This document shows positions 35,301 to 48,400 of a DNA stretch of 64,000 nt, in pieces. Numbering within the stretch: the stretch's first letter is position 1; every line of letters starts with the position of its first letter. The stretch comes from Branchiostoma floridae (Eukaryota; Chordata; Leptocardii; Amphioxiformes; Branchiostomatidae), in NCBI RefSeq assembly GCF_000003815.2, contig NC_049982.1, positions 27,534,648 through 27,598,647 on the forward strand. The letters are read 5' to 3'. The translations under genes were made by a program, and so were the position numbers. The notes beneath the pieces are model-generated. The model was not told where the DNA came from, did no database searches, and saw only the letters and a list, made by a program, of their open reading frames with translations.

Positions 35301-36542
35301 GACGTTGGCCTCTAACCTTTGGCTCTTCTCCCCATTGGTCGCCTGGGTGTACGCAAAAAAGCCACAAACCAATGCGATCGCTCGAACGACGACTGCTCTG
35401 ACGCGTTTCAACGCGGGGGTCAAGGATAACGTCATCTCACCGGAGGCCGTGGCCGTGATTGACCACCGGATACATCCAATGTCAAGTGTGGAGGAAGTGA
35501 TGGAGTTTGACCTGAAGGTCATTAATGATCCCAGGGTCAAGGTCACTGTTATAGATAGCCGACAACCTTCTCCGACCTCACCTTACGGGAAGGATTCTCC
35601 TACATATATGTTACTTCAGGAGACCATTCAGCAGGTAGGTACATGTATGTTTAAGTAGTACTATTTTTCAACTTGCACTGTACTGTTTCTTAACTGCTTC
35701 ATTGTTGACTATTTACATGTACAACAGCCTATTTACTACTGCCTTTGTGCTTCTACTGCAAGTGTTGAAAAAGACCCTTGTTGTACTATTACAGGCCAAC
35801 GTTGCGAAGTAAGTGTCAAGCTATTCTTATGTTCCCCCCGTTAGTGAAAACATTTTGTTTTTTGTTGGAGCGTTCTTCTTTTTCTTCTGTCAATGGAAGC
35901 AAAAATGCAGTAATTGTCTATGAATGTAACGTTAGATATAACTTTCTTTTAAAATGGCTATATCATCTATATCACAAAAAATGCACAAGACTAAACTGAT
36001 TTGATCTAGAACAATTGCGCATATTCTATCATACTGTATGTCACAAGTTTTATTTTACAAAACAAGTTTATCATCGTAGTAATTCGGTGTGTGAATCCAG
36101 TTACATTGATAATGAAAATGCCCCTTTTCTTAAATGACGCATCAGGGACGAGCCTAAAGGTATAGTAGTGTGTGCGAGTAGCGTGGCAAAGGGAAAATTA
36201 CTGGAAGGGAAACATACTGCATTTTCTCGAAAATGTTACATATCTAAGAATATCAAATGTTTATTGGCATGATGTTGTACACAGATCTACCCTGATGCCC
36301 TGGTGACCCCCACCTTCATGGTTGGCTTCACGGACACAGGGCACTACCTGAACCTCAGCAGCGCCATCTATCGGTTCAACCCGTTTGTCATGACACCGTC
36401 CGATCTCCCGAGATTCCACGGGGTAAACGAGAGGATCTCTGTTCAGAATTACGAGAGGGTCATGAACTTTTACTACCACCTCATCGTGAATATTGATAAA
36501 CCTTTGGACGTAAAAAAACACACACATGAGGACGAGCTATAG
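22650..36542 (+). CDS. PM20D1: PM20D1: N-fatty-acyl-amino acid synthase/hydrolase
   Basis: A secreted M20-family enzyme; the mammalian protein condenses fatty acids with amino acids and hydrolyses the products. Exons: 22650-23361, 24087-24203, 24826-24901, 35241-35634 and 36285-36542 (TAG stop). All junctions are GT-AG and in frame, giving 518 residues against about 502 in human. A membrane segment or uncleaved signal lies at residues 13-29. M20 metal ligands are visible: H132-x-D134 in AAHLDVVP, GRGTIDDK at 160-167 and HDEETGG at 197-203. Later blocks match the family: ASMPRSESAIG, MFGTGPE, ALTRFNAGVKDNVISPEAVA, and YRFNPFV...HGVNERISVQ near the C-terminus. Intron 3 (24902-35240) is unusually long and contains an integrase-derived gene and several mobile elements. 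The gene itself appears intact. Confidence 0.93.
25630..25740 (+). repeat. partial tRNA-type SINE copy
   Basis: gtgcccttgggaaaggcac, cacgactttcctcac, ccaggagtaaaaaaa and tgacttcggtcgg follow the same order as the inverted SINE at 46960-47215. Only the middle part is present. Confidence 0.65.
25893..26015. mobile_element. 123-bp MITE with 9-bp target duplication
   Basis: The ends tactctccaagcagaggtta and taacctctgcttggagagta are exact inverted repeats. The element is bracketed by gctagacgt at 25884-25892 and 26016-26024, a perfect 9-bp direct repeat. A longer relative lies at 41347-41711. Confidence 0.9.
26119..32569 (+). CDS. integrase-derived gene with introns (KRBA2/GIN1-like)
   Basis: Exons read with GT-AG borders: 26119-26254 (SVQEVQTLL...KYPESF, tentative), 27256-27327 (zinc-finger cysteines, DTCLECQRTSK), 30156-30389 (integrase core, EPWELVGIDLIGPF ... 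ILTDQGSEFNNQ), 30670-30783 (SAYHPQTNERTNGTIKRHL), 31150-31251 (DDWDLYLDKACWGIR), 31875-32021 (acidic DESDEDDPVFPDADP) and 32341-32569 (KKMGDRKGDRLGPDWLHGF). The five introns from 27328 to 32340 are all phase 0. It resembles Ty3/gypsy integrase as found in host genes such as KRBA2 and GIN1. The catalytic triad is D (GIDLIGPF), D (LTDQGSE), E (TNERTNG), but with 33 rather than 35 residues between the last two. The exon with the zinc-finger histidines and the last exon are not found, so it may be a working host gene or a decaying one. It is nested in PM20D1 intron 3 on the same strand. Confidence 0.7.
27631..29787. mobile_element. 2.16-kb TIR element with CGTCC-rich ends
   Basis: The left end atcctctgtgaaaattcaag is an exact inverted match to the right end cttgaattttcacagaggat, and the match continues for a few bases. 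Just inside both ends lie dense arrays of gcgtccg/cggacg words (27650-27860 and 29095-29770). The interior (27900-29090) has no recognisable transposase; its open frames are short. It is therefore probably a non-autonomous DNA transposon, lying in an intron of the integrase-derived gene. No clear target duplication was seen. Confidence 0.82.
31704..31782. repeat. 79-bp near-perfect hairpin
   Basis: gtatacaacaattattaagt...ccttccaaact is mirrored by aagtttggaagg...acttaatgattgttgtatac, so the whole segment can fold into one stem of about 38 bp. It lies in an intron of the integrase-derived gene. Confidence 0.9.
33293..33427 (+). CDS. possible terminal exon of integrase-derived gene
   Basis: After a good acceptor (ttctgactacag) the frame reads KANYEVMVLLPEALAAIYKE and runs 44 codons to TAG. 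It starts in phase 0, while the last sure exon ends in phase 1. Either an exon between 32570 and 33292 was missed or this belongs to something else. Confidence 0.35.
   Translation, partial: KANYEVMVLLPEALAAIYKERKGLATIEEAREHIWLAGFQLDLD
34069..34520 (-). mobile_element. paired 175-bp tRNA-like repeats (SINE dimer or TRIM)
   Basis: Two 175-bp direct copies (34069-34243 and 34346-34520) differ at one noticed base (ggcgagtag versus ggcgcgtag) and flank 102 bp of unique sequence. Each begins tgaaacaacc and ends actgttaca. On the minus strand each contains an A-box-like tggccgaacgg and a B-box-like ggttcgaatcc, so the unit is tRNA-related. The pair is flanked by ttag on both sides. TG...CA ends and direct terminal repeats would also fit a terminal-repeat retrotransposon in miniature. 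Confidence 0.75.
35241..35634 (+). CDS. PM20D1: PM20D1 coding exon 4
   Basis: Acceptor gccaacgcag, phase 2; the codon is completed with the exon ending at 24901 (GPETR-DLASH). It covers the dimerisation/lid-like segment LWLFSPLV...TNAIARTTTALTRF and HRIHPMSSVEEVMEFDLK. It is phase 0 at the donor gtaggt and joins directly to IYPDALVTPTF in exon 5. Confidence 0.92.
36285..36542 (+). CDS. PM20D1: PM20D1 terminal coding exon
   Basis: Phase 0 after the acceptor gtacacag. Reads IYPDALVTPTFMVGFTDTGH, then the conserved YRFNPFV and HGVNERISVQNYE, ending in TAG at 36540-36542. Confidence 0.92.
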   Translation: MYPDALVTPTFMVGFTDTGHYLNLSSAIYRFNPFVMTPSDLPRFHGVNERISVQNYERVMNFYYHLIVNIDKPLDVKKHTHEDEL

Positions 36543-38475
36543 AAGAGCTATATCTGTATAAAGCCGTTCTAAACATGTGTATAATGTAGTACTGTAACAG
36601 TAGAATCCGTTTGATTGCACTCCTCATTCGCCAGCACATTTTATCCGAATGGTGCAACAAAGCAAAGTTATTCAGTTTTACCACAACACTACGGAACCTC
36701 GGGATTCCGTGCAATTAACAGTAGCGTGCAGTTATCCGCTGTGCAATTAACTGTAGTAGCATATACTTCTACTGTAGTAGTATAGTAACAGTATTTTAAA
36801 ATCATAATGTAGCCAGATGACCTATGAGGAACCCATATTTACTCCGGGAAGGAGGGTGACCTCATGGCGGAGTATTGTAGTTGGGGCTGTTATACTGTTT
36901 GTAGCTGTATCTCAGGATCCCTTTGCTGTGTTCGTATGCAGTTTGGTGTGTCGTCTGGCCGTAAGTATGTGGACGTTGGCCAGTTAGATGAAACTAGAAG
37001 CAGATGTTAATTAACTGAGATAGAGAGCGATATTGATAGATATAGATTGTGCAAATGAAGGCCCTTTTTCCATAATTGACAAGGAAATACTGTAATTCCG
37101 TAGATGTAAAAAATAGGAATTTCATTCTTGCAGCGAGGTAAGTAAATAAAAATGTTATACATATATAAAAGCAAATGAGGGTCTCATTTACATAATTTAT
37201 GATCAAAAGCTGGAACAATCTTCTTTCATAAGATTAGACTTTCATACATAGATAAACTTTTGTCCGGGTCTGTTTCAGGTTATAAAGTAAAAACATTTTA
37301 ATCAATACATTTCAGCACGTCCACGAATATCATGTTGCAGCAATGGATTCGAGCTTCTACCTTGGGACATTATAAGACCGCATTGTTTAAAACATAATGG
37401 CCTACGTGTTTTGGAGTAAACGATGCTGTTGATGTTGGCAGGTTCTCCCACAAGAGAGAGGGAATTTGACACGGGCTACAGGGTCTGAAATACCGGGTCG
37501 TTGACAGTTGCGCCGTGCAGCCATGTATATTTTGTTTGACGCAGCTTAGTTTCAAACAGTGAGTGTCGTGCGCGCGGTCTACCGATATGTGCCAAAAACC
37601 AGAGCAGAATACAATCATAGCAGAATACAATGCATGAAAAATGCAAACAATTCTAGTACGCTCTGGGTTCTTTCAGGGCAGCTTCTTTTTTATATATTAC
37701 TATGCCTTTAATGAGCACGAAGTACTACAGGGACCAAGGTAGAAGGACAACCAGACAAAGCACCAGCAATTACCTGGTTGTCCCAAAGCCTCACCGAGAG
37801 ACCTTCAGAATATCCATAGGCTACCGTGAGCCCAAATGTCTGTAACAGTCTACCTCCAAACATACGCACGGCCCAACGACACCCCTTCAAATACCAGCTT
37901 ACACTTTATGATGCCCTATTTTACCATGCATGTATAAAGATATAGATTTATCAGTAGTTTAATGTTGTTATCTGTACCGTTGTTATATTTTGTCGTGCCT
38001 TTACCTCTTCCCCAATGGACTCAATGAAAAGCAGGCTGCGTGTCGACTTGAGCTTCTCACGAGTAAACAAAAGCCAATCAAAAACACGTTTCGTTTTCTA
38101 TCGATGGCCATGGTTTGTATACATGTATTGTGACTCAACGGATATGATATTAAAACACCACAATACCGTTCGTACTGGGTGGGCCTATGAGAGTGGGGAA
38201 AACGAACATCATTGGAGGAACTGTATCCTGAAAAAATAACAACAACTGCCACAGCAAAGTACAAATAAGAGAACAAACAGACACAGTTTTAGTTTACATT
38301 TTCAAGTTGAATGCGATCAATGCGCAGTCTCGTATCTATTACTCAGAAGAAACAAAGAAGAAAGAACCTACGTTAATCCCCGGGGTATCAAACTAACAGT
38401 CTTCATTGCCTCTTGAGGCAGAAGTTGGGTTATTTTTTTTTGAGGCTGTACCGTGTGTATGATGTGAGATACAAC
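36543..38475. other. intergenic, PM20D1 3' side to SVEP1-like 5' side
   Basis: Nothing coding is supported. A 60-codon open frame on the minus strand at 37708-37890 has no recognisable family. The last few hundred bases should hold the SVEP1-like promoter and 5' UTR; no clear core motif was found. Confidence 0.5.
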
Positions 38476-40382
38476 ATGAAGGCGGTGTTTGTAATTTTAC
38501 TGTTAGTAGTTATAGCAGTTTGTCCAATTGTGGAAGGTCAGTACGTCATGTCTGCTTGGGAGGCAGCAAGCACACTGAACGCATGTTTACCCACTCGCAG
38601 TGGAGCTGTAGACATCATCTTTGCTCTCGACCGCTCTGGAAGCGTTGGCCGTTCGAACTACGACAAAATCATCGATTTCGTGAAGGCCGTTTTGAATCAC
38701 TTCAGCGTTTCACCGACAACGACTCGCGTGGCCGTCGTTTCGTTTGGAACCAGCGCAAGAGTCGAGTTTGATCTTCTTCGGTCGTCGTCGAATGACAACA
38801 ACAAGTGTGAACTGCTTCGCACCCATCTGCCCAAACTCAGTTACACCGGAGGTGCGACAAACACTGTAGGAGCTCTAAGACTAGCTTTGGCGTTATTGAA
38901 GAATCCAGGGGTCCGATCGTACTCAACAAAGGTGGTCTTTACGATTACAGGTGAGCACATATAACAAACGTTTATTGTACGTTGTCTTTGCACGATAGCT
39001 ATAAAGGACATGTATATGACTTAACATCTTTAGTTTGGGCATTGATGCATTTACGCAAAATATCAGAATGGCAATACGTTTTTGATCTATGAGTTTTAAT
39101 ACATTTTGTACATGGATTTACTGTAGCTTTGTCAATTGGTTGACAATACGTGTGATGTGTGTAACTCAGGTTGAAAATTCATTGTTTTGTTGTTTATTGA
39201 TAACCTCTGTGACCATATAGTGTTAGAATTGCACTATAAACAATTACTGCCAGATCGGCGACGTTACGTTGTGCTGCGTTTATCTTACATTTCGGTGCCA
39301 CCCCTTCCCCAATACCATAAAATCTACATAGTTGATAGAAGCAGACATGCTAGATCCTGAAAATGCCTCCGGTCCCATTGAAAAATGAGTTAATAGCTAG
39401 CACATTTCTTTTCGAACAAGAGATTAAGATCTCCGAGAAGTATCAAGAGTTTTTGTACACAGTATACAGTACACAGTATACAGTAGAAATATACAGTATC
39501 CCGTCGGATGTCAACAAGATCTAGAGTTTTCCCACCGAATGTAACGTAATACACCACCCAATTGTTGACAAGTCAGAAGGTCAAAATGGCGGACGAAGAT
39601 TGGGTGCCGAACAGTCAACACTGACAACAGTCCACAAAGAGCTTTTAATTGGTTATATTAATTTTATAATATGTGATGATTATTCGACAGACATCAAATT
39701 TTTTAAATCTAAAATACAGCATATCGGACGCTCTAAATTTTTTCAAAATATTTCAGTTTGAAACCATCGTCTGTCAACATGATATTCCTTGACATTCCTT
39801 GCTGTTTTTTTTTTAAAACAACCCATATCGGTTACTCTGCCAACTAAAGGTGAGATAATGTTACATCCCAATTGTAGCTGCCGAGTGTCTTCTTCCTCTC
39901 CGCTATTTGGGGATCCGAACAAGGATTCCCGCAACCATCCGATGCTTTACTATTATGTAATTCATAAGAGCACGTCTCTGTAACTCTCTCGATTCTGCGT
40001 TCATAAGTGATTGGTCATCAGTGTTAATACTGAAGAAGGCAGCAGTGGTCGTTGAAAATTTGATCCATGTATCCTTTTGTGTTGGAAGAAAGTTTAGCAT
40101 TGTACTATGATTACTACCCAAACAGATGAGCTTTAATCATAACATAGCTATCTATGTTTTATCATATAGATGGCTACTGGAATAGAGGCGGAGACCCCGC
40201 ATACGTCGTTAGGGAGTTACAGAGCAGAGGTGTGATCATGTTCGCATTCGGGATCGGTTCGTGGGGTATCAGCAGTTACAGATTGAGCGCTCTGGGTAAC
40301 AGGGACAGCGGTAGATACAAGTACGTCTACCTGTGTCTGGATTTCACCGTTCTATCAGAGATAGCCAGGAGGCTAAGAGGAG
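38476..40382 (+). CDS. SVEP1-like exons 1-2: signal peptide and VWA domain
   Basis: Exon 38476-38950 gives a signal peptide (about residues 1-21) and the first two thirds of a VWA domain, with MIDAS residues D52-x-S54-x-S56 in [11 protein letters not shown]. Exon 40170-40382 completes it with [14 protein letters not shown] (split by the intron), [20 protein letters not shown] and the last helix LSEIARRL. Metal-binding residues are present, so ligand binding is plausible. Confidence 0.9.
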
Positions 40383-40411
40383 GTAAGGCAAGATTTTGAT
40401 TTTTTAATCTT

Positions 40412-40448
<37 letters not shown>

Positions 40449-42241
40449 CTATGTCTGTGTTTGTGAATCTGCTTGCGCGCGTTTGTTTGTGAGCGTGAGT
40501 ATATATATACATGTATGTGTGTGTATGTGTGTGTAACTTGAAAGTTCATCTGTGTTGGTAGAAGTCATTATAGAACTAGTATAACTGTAATTTCCAACAC
40601 AAAAATGAGACTTACCCAAATTTCTGACTGAACCGCACCCGTCTTTGTCAAGGAATGAACAATCCACTGCTGTCGTGACGTCACGATATGCAGATAGAAC
40701 AGATGACCCAGTAAACAGTGGATCATACGTTGCAGGACGTCTATGGCGCCCACTGTCTCTTGGACATAGAGCCACACTTTTTTCGCTAGAGGGATCAAAG
40801 AAGCCATCTACATCAGAGCTTTACAACCATCCCTAAACAGAGACGGTGGGCGCCATAGACCTCCTGCAACCTATGATCCAGTGCCGCTTACTCTAGTTCT
40901 ATAATATATATATACATATGTATGTTTGCGTTTGTGTGTTTGCGTCTGTGTATAGAAATATTGTGTTGCATGTGTATGAGTTTCCGTTTGCATGTGTGTC
41001 ACGGTAAGTTTGTGTGCGCGTGTGTGTATGTGTGTGTGCTACCGTGCATGTTTCTTTGTCCTTCACAAAAAGAGGGCCAATTAACACAATTAAGTTCAAT
41101 ACATAGCATCCTTACTATCGTCCGTACCGCAGATTACCACTGGGTTCAATACGTCCCATTTACACGCTGTCCTTCCCGATGTAACCACGGATGTCTGTGT
41201 GAAGTGTACGGCGGAAACTACGCCTGTTCGCTGTGTCCGAAGGGGTACTACTGCAACACTTGGAGCTCTATAAGTGAGTAGTGACAATATCAAAATACCG
41301 ACGCCGAAATGATGTTGTAGTATTGTTAATTTATCATTTATGCAACTATTCTCCAAGTAGAGGTAAGACTCCGGCTGCTTTAAACTTTTTTTATTGTCGT
41401 TTTTATCGGGCTTTCTATTTTGTATTGTATCTTGTATTGTCAAAACCTTAGAACTAACTTAGGTTTTGACAATACAAGATAGAAAATTTTTATTTGCTTA
41501 TTGGTTTGGCTGTTCCGAACACACAGCCATGGCTGCCCAACTAGCCTATGGCTATTACAAAGGGCTAGCCCTGCTGACAAACACATACTAGTAGACAATA
41601 CATAAAAAGAACATTTATGTACAAGATAAAATACAACACAGAAAGCCTGATAAAAACGACTACAAAAAAACGTTTAAAAATAGCCAGAGTCTAACCTCTG
41701 CTTGGAGAGTATTATTCACCCCTATGTTAGCTATCGTGATACTGACAGAAGTCAGCGGATGGCTACCTGAAACGTCTGACCGTTTCTGAAATCATATCCA
41801 GTTGCTTGAGTAACTTCTTTTTGGTGCACATTATAATGACACTTGTCTTCTATGTTATTCAATTCTCTTTCAAGCTAATGCTGTTTTCTTTACGTTTTGG
41901 AACAATTGTTGATATTCATTTACAGAATGCCCTTTGAACACGTACAAAGATACCGCAGGGCCTGGTTATTGTAAACGCTGCCCTGCGAATTCCGTGACTT
42001 CAAGAACAGGGGCCACCAGTAAGGCTGAATGCAAGTGTAGAGTCGGGTACCACCAGGTTGGCAATCCCATCCAGAGTTGTGCACGTAAGAATAACTCAAT
42101 TTAGATTCATATTTCTCTATAGATATAGAAACATATACTATAACTAGAGATCTATGCATCTATACTATCTATATATAGATATCTATGCATCTATATATAA
42201 ATATCTATATCTATCTATTTATCTATCCATCTCTCTCTCTT

Positions 42242-42288
<47 letters not shown>

Positions 42289-42365
42289 TTGTAACTCTCT
42301 TTTTCTCTATATCTGTATATAAATATGTATGTACTATATGACGTTATATATATATATATATATAA

Positions 42366-42418
<53 letters not shown>

Positions 42419-45400
42419 GATACAGATTTAAGTTGTTATATATTTTTACAACAAGCAACTAAGTAGTTGTTTGTCACATGGTTTGGCTGGGCTGAAAGAA
42501 AACGTAGACGTTCAAATGTATCATTTTCTGATTATACTCAACAGCAAACCATGTTGCATACTTCCATAGTTCGATCTCTCTCTGTTTATTTATTTATTTA
42601 TTTACTATGTTAAAGGTGTGACTTGCGGTATACCAGTCTATGACTCCACCACTGTTAGCGTTTGGTACACATGGACATGGTGGTGGCTAGGGATTTACTA
42701 TGGCAACCGGTGTAGCTTGAGGTGTCGGTCAGGTATGTTTTGACAATATTTGTCCGTTGATGGAACAAACCTCCTTAACCGGTAATAAATAAAGCTTTTC
42801 ATAACATCACATAGAGTAAACATCGACGCATTTATTGTTACCTAATTGATACATGTATGTACAATGCCTACAGTATATTAAAAATTTATTTGCAACTTAA
42901 ATCATATATTGGCATAATGAATATAGTTTAAAATCATATATTGGCATGATGAATATAGTTTAAAATTGTTCATTTCAAATTTAAATTTTCTCTGTCCAAA
43001 GACATGTGTATTAACAGTATAGACCTTTTGAAATAAGTTAAATGTGTACATTTTAGTGTAGATTATGTAAATATATCTATAATTGGTTAATTATAAAATG
43101 TAGACTCTTACGATGTATTTCCCAAAGGAAAAGACTTTTAAACGTACAATGTACGTACAATAAAATACATCCACGACGGCTGTGAATAATTGATGGAGGT
43201 ATAAAATATTGTCTTTTGTGCGTTTTCAGGCTACGAGTATGCCAGAGGAACAACACTCATGACTTGCGGAAGTTATGGCAGATGGAGTGCAACACCGTTG
43301 TCATGCACAAGTAAGCATTTTCACAGTAAATGCAGTTCTTATCTTATTTCAGACCACTGTTGATAAGATACCTGAGTCGTTTTATCAGTGATTACATATT
43401 ATGCAATATAGGAATTGTTTCTTCACCTTGCATTTTTTTCTTTCTTTTTTGTTGTAGTGTATCTTTTTACACTGGGGAGGGATTGCTTAGATTTAACGTG
43501 CTTGATGCACCTTCTCGAACACGGGACCCGCTTTATGACCCCTACCTAAAATTGAACCAGGGTTTCCTATGTTATAATTGTTCCTAGTGACATCAATAGT
43601 AGTTACATACACGAAGATTTGAAGGTACATTTGAAATAACAAAAACTTCCTTTACAAGTAATGCCCTCTTGAGATATTAATGTATAATGTCTATAACACA
43701 TCTACCGTTCAATGATTGTCTTTCAGAGGTGACGTGCCCAATCTTGACAGCACCAAGGTATGGCAGCATCAATTCATGTGGCAACAGTTATGGCGACAGT
43801 TGCACATTCAGGTGTAACTATGGTTACGGCCTGTCCGGGTCAGCCACAACCACGTGTACCGCAGGGAAATCGTGGTCTCATCCGACTCCAAGATGCAGCA
43901 GTAAGTACAACATTGTCGGATAGGGCGTATACTTCCCAAACAAAAAGACTGAATGGAAAATGTTGAGGGTGCATTTGTCAAACCGAAGGTGATGACTTTG
44001 AATTGGAATTGCCCCAATTGAGTTGTAAACGCTGCCTTCTCTATCGATTCAGCATGCGTCGGGATCTGCAAATAACTCGATCGTAAATCTAGTACGCTTA
44101 ACAATTCAGAGCCAGCCATATTGGGTGCTAGATACTAATTATAATCTTGTTAAATTGTGCACCTAAAGTCTTGGACCTAGCGACTGGAAAGGGAATGAAT
44201 GAATGAATGAATGAATGAATGAATGAATGAATGAATGATTGTCTCGACTCGTTGAAAATGTGTCTGTATTACTTAGGTGCATGCATGAAGTAAGAAAACA
44301 TTGGCTCTATAAGTCTATAAAGTTCAGCTTTCTTTTTAGGATGATTCATATTCTACGTCATGACCCGGAAACACATTTTTCAGATACAGCTATGTGTTTT
44401 GTTTGTAATATCTTTACATCTCGGTAATATTTGGCAATTCTTTCTGCCACAGAGCTTTCGTGCAAGAACATTGAAATTGCAAACCCATCACCTAACGGAG
44501 TTCGAGTCTGCCCTGGGTCGTACACTGAAGTCGGTCAGTCCTGCTCAGTGACCTGTAACACCGGTTATCAGCCGAGAAGTCGGCAGGTCACCACATGTGT
44601 GGAGGTCAATGGAGTTGCAGCGTGGCAGAACCTTCCACAAGCTTGTCAAGGTGCAGATCCTGATCTTCTTTTATGTGTATTCTAGCTTTACATAGTTACT
44701 GGAAGCCAGAATCTATCATAATTACAGATGTAGTATCGGTCTAGTATTCTGAAATGAAAAGATTGGTGACCTTCTATTTATTCAATTTTATAGTCATTGT
44801 TGATTTTTTTTCGAAATTTTCTTACATCTTAGTAAAGGTGTCTCCAGTGTTTAAGAATTCTCATATTTAATCAATTATTATGTTACTATAAGTCAACATT
44901 TACTGTTATAATTCTTGTCTGATCTGCCGTTATACTATGAAATTATTACTTGTTATCATTATTTATCATAGTTGTATTTTGCTTAGGTAAATTTACAGGG
45001 CTATTTTCTTTTTGATGGAGTGGGGGTTTGGGGGATTGGAATTAGCCCTGTGGCTTTTTTCTCATCCAGCTCGTGATCATTTTGTGTTCTGTTTGTTAAA
45101 TCGTGCACGTGCGAATAAGCCAAAAACTATGACTAACGTGGAATGAGTATATAATAAAATCATCTACATATGCCTTTAAGCTGACAAGTGCATCCCACTG
45201 ACTGATCCCCTGGGTGGAACAGTGACACCAGTGTTGTGCAAAATATCGCCGGAGTACAACACACACTGTACTTACAGCTGCAACAAACAGTACACTCTAC
45301 ATGGACCTACGGCCAAGACATGCCAGCTTGGTGGGGTGTGGTCCTCAGCTGCCACGAGCATCTGCAGAGGTACATGGTTTATGTTTGTTTGAACCTTCAT

Positions 45401-48400
45401 TTATTCATGAGAAGCTCAAATTGACCTGCAGGCCGCTTTTCATTGAGGTCATAAGGGAGGTAGGGGTCAGATAGATATTGATTAAATCAACAGATATCAC
45501 AGAGCATTAGTAGAGCGAAAGCTCAGCGTTATTTGTTTAGTAACAAGTATAAGAGTTCAAAATCTACCTATTTATAACGACGAAAGACTTTCATGTTGGC
45601 AACAGATTGCGAACATGTGTTGGAGTTAAAAAGCAACCGTGGTGTGCGTACCAACATATGTATCGAAGTCGGTTATTGCCCAAACCTAGACCTTCATTAC
45701 ATGAAATGATCAAACCCAATCTGCTGCATTTTTCTTTTAGATGAGATGGAGCCATCGTTTCTATCTTGCCCCGGTGACATCACAGCTGTGGCCCCATCCC
45801 AAAAGACGGAGGCAGCGGTTCTGTGGTCGGTCCCGAAAGCAACAGACAACTCCGGCTTAACACCTACGGTAGATGTAGACATGACGACTTCTGGAGGACC
45901 GGTGAACGTTCTTCAACGAACTCCTCCACTATGGATTCCTGAAGGCCGGTACTTTGTCCAGTACACTGCAACTGACAATGCCGGGAATACTGCAACTTGC
46001 AACTTCACCATAAACGTTCAAGGTACAGTGCAGGTCCACTATAAATGCATCAGTTACGCATTGCATGCACATGTACATGTGCATATGCAAGTATAATGTA
46101 TCTGTTAGTTGAAATGGCAAGTTAGTTATTAAATGTACATCAACAACCACAAAGGTAAGGTGAAAACCGCAACACTGGGTAAACGTAAATAAAAGGAAGT
46201 TATGATAATGGTGAAATGGTAGCTGCAGAAGACAAAATTTATACAATGACAATGTGTGATGTCAGATGCAACAGATTCTCTATCCTACAAAAGGCCTTTG
46301 AGAATCCTTATCATGATGAGTGTGCTTGATCGAGAATAACTCTCACTAGTGTTTCAGATAAATCTCAAGCTGGTTTGCTGGTTTGAAAGTTTACGATTTT
46401 CGTTTTTATTTTCATGATCAGTGACAAGGTGCAGCCAACTTGCTCAGCCAGCAAATGGTGCTACTGCCCCAAGTCCGTGTGGTGTTCTTCGTGGCTCCAA
46501 GTGCAAGTTCACATGCAATAGAGGATATGAACTTGTAGGTCACGGTGAATCCATCTGCGATGATGATGGTTCGTGGACTAACCCAGTTCCAACATGTGAA
46601 GGTAATGTTTTTTTTTCTAGATAAATATAAGTTATTCTTTACCACGTAACAAGAACTGAAGGTCATTTCAAGGTGTGATCCTAAGGCCATTCAAAGGTTA
46701 CGGATTACATTGTAACTATAAAAGCATCTATTCGCCCTAGGTCAGAAACATCATGATTGAGACCAGCTAAATTGCTCACTATGAGTGAGGACCAACTGAC
46801 CCAATAGGCGACTCGGGGGTTTCGAAGGCTGCTAGGGAAATTCCCTACCCCAGTTAATCTAAAGTTATGTTTATGTCACGCCAACCTAGAATTGCAGTTG
46901 CCATACCGCGTCTACTAAGATGATATCTGAAACTGTTTAAAAAAAAAGGTAGTCTCATAGCCCTTTCGGAGGCCGTTTGTGTGCCTTAGGCACGGTATTG
47001 GAAGGTGGAGCCCATTCCTCTCCTTCCACCACCCTAAACGAAGTCAGGTACCCTTTTTTTACACCTGGGTGGAGTCAGAAAAGTCGTTTCAAGTGCCTTT
47101 CCCAGGGGCAAAATTGCTGCATGGTTGGTATTCCATGGGATTCGAACCCATGACCTCTGGGTTCTAGTACGAAGACCCTGAATTTTACACCAACACGACG
47201 CTACTGAGAAATCTCTTTGAGTTGGAAGTCAAAAAGACGTGGTGCTACACTTCTGGAGACTATTACTCACTACACCTACATTCATGATTAAAATGTCTAC
47301 GTTTATCTATTGTATGAAATACAACTTCTTGGTTCGTTATGTACAGTTGTGCACTGTTCATCGTTGTCTGTACCTCCCAACGCTACCATGTCCGGGTGCT
47401 ACGGGACCAGTACGGTGCCGTACGGAAGGGTTTGCTACTTCGACTGCAAGGCCAGATACAGGGTCAAAACAGGGTCACGGTCACGTCAGTGCTTGGCTGA
47501 CGGATCATGGTCGGGAGATGAACTTGAATGTGAAGGTACTCACTGACATTGACAATGAAATTTCATGAATGCCTATTCATATTTTTCTTATATCTTCTTT
47601 AAGATCGTGTAGAGGTTTCCAATGCATCGTAGTTAGATAAAGACATTAGATATCTGTATCTGTATCTATATAGCCCGGGTATAACCACCCTTCGGCGTAA
47701 CACACCAGCAAATATGTGAGCAAATCTTCCTTTGTTAGATGTGCATTTCTGTTTACATTTTGTGGCATTAACAAAGGTATTAGTACGTATTACGTATAAC
47801 TACATCTTTATACAATGAAATTGCTCTTCGTGCATATAGACATATGAATGGATTGAAATCCATGTAGTTGACTTGGAAAGTGTAAAACTTTTAAGAATGA
47901 TATATACCAAGTATTATCAATTAGTCAATGATATGATTTTAATCCTAATTGTGAAAGTGATATCTTGATCACTTATTAGTTGAAGGAATGACAATAAGTA
48001 CTACTAGCTTGCTATGTAACTCAATATTGACCATTGGTAGATTTGCAGATCTGTAACTCATCATTCTTCTGTTTCAGCGGAAACTTGTTCTGGTCTTACC
48101 ATTCCACCCAATGGTGACATAAACCCTTCACCTTGTACTTCCGGGTCAACCTATGGTACTGTTTGCTATCTGAGTTGTGAGGCGGGGTACCAGACAATCG
48201 GACCAACAGAACAAACATGCAACCGTGGTGGTCTGTGGTCTAATCAAGGCAAACCGACTACTTGTGTTGGTAAGAAGACTTTTACCTCGTTGAATTTTCA
48301 CAATTGCTTTTGCTTATTATCTAACCTTATATTGTCTTCCTCTCACTTGGTAGTGTTACTAGAAAAGTAGGTCACCATTTGGTTGTGTTTCCATATGCAA

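Noticed and set aside
35796-35810. Possible micro-exon (tacag|gccaacgttgcgaa|gtaagt) in PM20D1
   Set aside because: Exon 4 and exon 5 already join in frame and align with the family without a gap; inserting 14 bases would break the frame.
37708-37890. 60-codon minus-strand frame starting M-K-G-C-R-W
   Set aside because: No family recognised, no splice context, and no neighbouring exon in frame.
38413-38475. Upstream Met for the SVEP1-like protein
   Set aside because: Starting there would put 21 mixed residues before a textbook signal peptide that begins at 38476.
47130-47165. tRNA T-arm-like gggattcgaaccc
   Set aside because: It is part of a SINE shared with 25630-25740; no cloverleaf was found.
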